A stretch of DNA of 23,035 nucleotides from AM-1111 sp046302135 (GTDB taxonomy: Bacteria > Bacteroidota > Bacteroidia > B-17B0 > Aurantibacillaceae): NCBI GenBank assembly GCA_046302135.1, contig JBKCIQ010000185.1:1-23035 (forward strand). Reading direction: 5' to 3'. Shown piece by piece: positions 23,024-23,035 of this stretch; position 1 is the stretch's first letter, and every line of letters starts with the position of its first letter. A program made the translations under genes and the position numbers. Below the pieces are notes generated by a model. The model was not told the DNA's origin, made no database searches, and worked only from the letters and a program-made list of their open reading frames with translations.

Positions 23024-23031
23024 TAGGTTTG
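23024..23031 (+). promoter_or_regulatory. Possible -7 box for a + strand gene beyond the window
   Basis: TAGGTTTG fully matches TAnnTTTG on the plus strand, at the very right edge in the non-coding region divergent from trxA. No coding sequence follows within the window, so the assignment rests on the motif alone. Confidence 0.35.
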
Positions 23032-23035
23032 TGAT

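Noticed and set aside
1..23035. Search for CRISPR arrays, insertion sequences, phage genes, tRNA or rRNA
   Set aside because: No regularly spaced repeats, transposase or integrase products, or cloverleaf-like segments were seen on either strand.

Overview
The window is an ordinary chromosomal stretch from an AT-rich member of the Bacteroidota. Several things point there: proteins built from PD40 beta-propeller repeats and OmpA domains, a DUF4159 protein, a mitochondrial-type aconitase, a DUF58 protein next to thioredoxin, an ECF sigma factor followed by a membrane protein with a TonB-like C-terminus, and start sites without Shine-Dalgarno sequences but with TAnnTTTG/A boxes, the -7 element of this phylum. 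I see no insertion sequences, phage genes, CRISPR arrays, tRNAs or rRNAs. I cannot name the genus.

Layout. (1) 2-4111: a 5'-truncated rmuC on the + strand meets a - strand pair, threonine aldolase then yicC. Divergent from the aldolase is a SprT-like zinc-peptidase gene. (2) 4219-10068: a tightly packed + strand run of mutL, two rhomboid proteases, a secreted TPR/PD40 protein and a secreted DUF4159 protein. The spacings are 2 bp, 94 bp, 1 bp and a 4-bp overlap, so this looks like one or two operons. (3) 10144-14073: aconitase with a strong terminator, then a separately transcribed lipoprotein with PD40 repeats and an OmpA domain. (4) 17146-14176, - strand: SAM hydroxide adenosyltransferase, a small ABM-type protein, an unrecognised secreted protein and CreD, spaced like one operon. 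(5) 19651-17469, - strand: ribosomal protein S20 with its terminator, then an ECF sigma factor overlapping its probable anti-sigma partner. (6) 19767-22870: a secreted OmpA protein on + runs into ribulose-phosphate 3-epimerase on -, with a palindrome over both stop codons. A DUF58 gene and thioredoxin follow on the - strand.

How the genes fit together. DNA repair and quality control are represented by rmuC, mutL and perhaps the SprT-like protein. Central metabolism is represented by aconitase, epimerase and threonine aldolase. The strongest theme is the cell envelope: three secreted proteins combine TPR, PD40, OmpA and ligand-binding-like domains in different ways, and DUF4159, CreD, two rhomboids and a sigma/anti-sigma pair accompany them. 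The OmpA domains should hold two of these proteins to peptidoglycan. PD40/OmpA proteins in this phylum include components of the type IX secretion and gliding machinery, but nothing here proves that role.

I found no clearly new system. The best leads are the sigma factor with a hydrophobic tail and its TonB-like partner, a MutL with substituted endonuclease motifs, a SAM-hydrolase homologue with an apparent Asp-to-Asn change, and a cysteine-containing secreted protein of unknown function. Four genes use GTG or TTG starts with no alternative, and for three others I prefer, or would allow, a start downstream of the longest possible reading frame.
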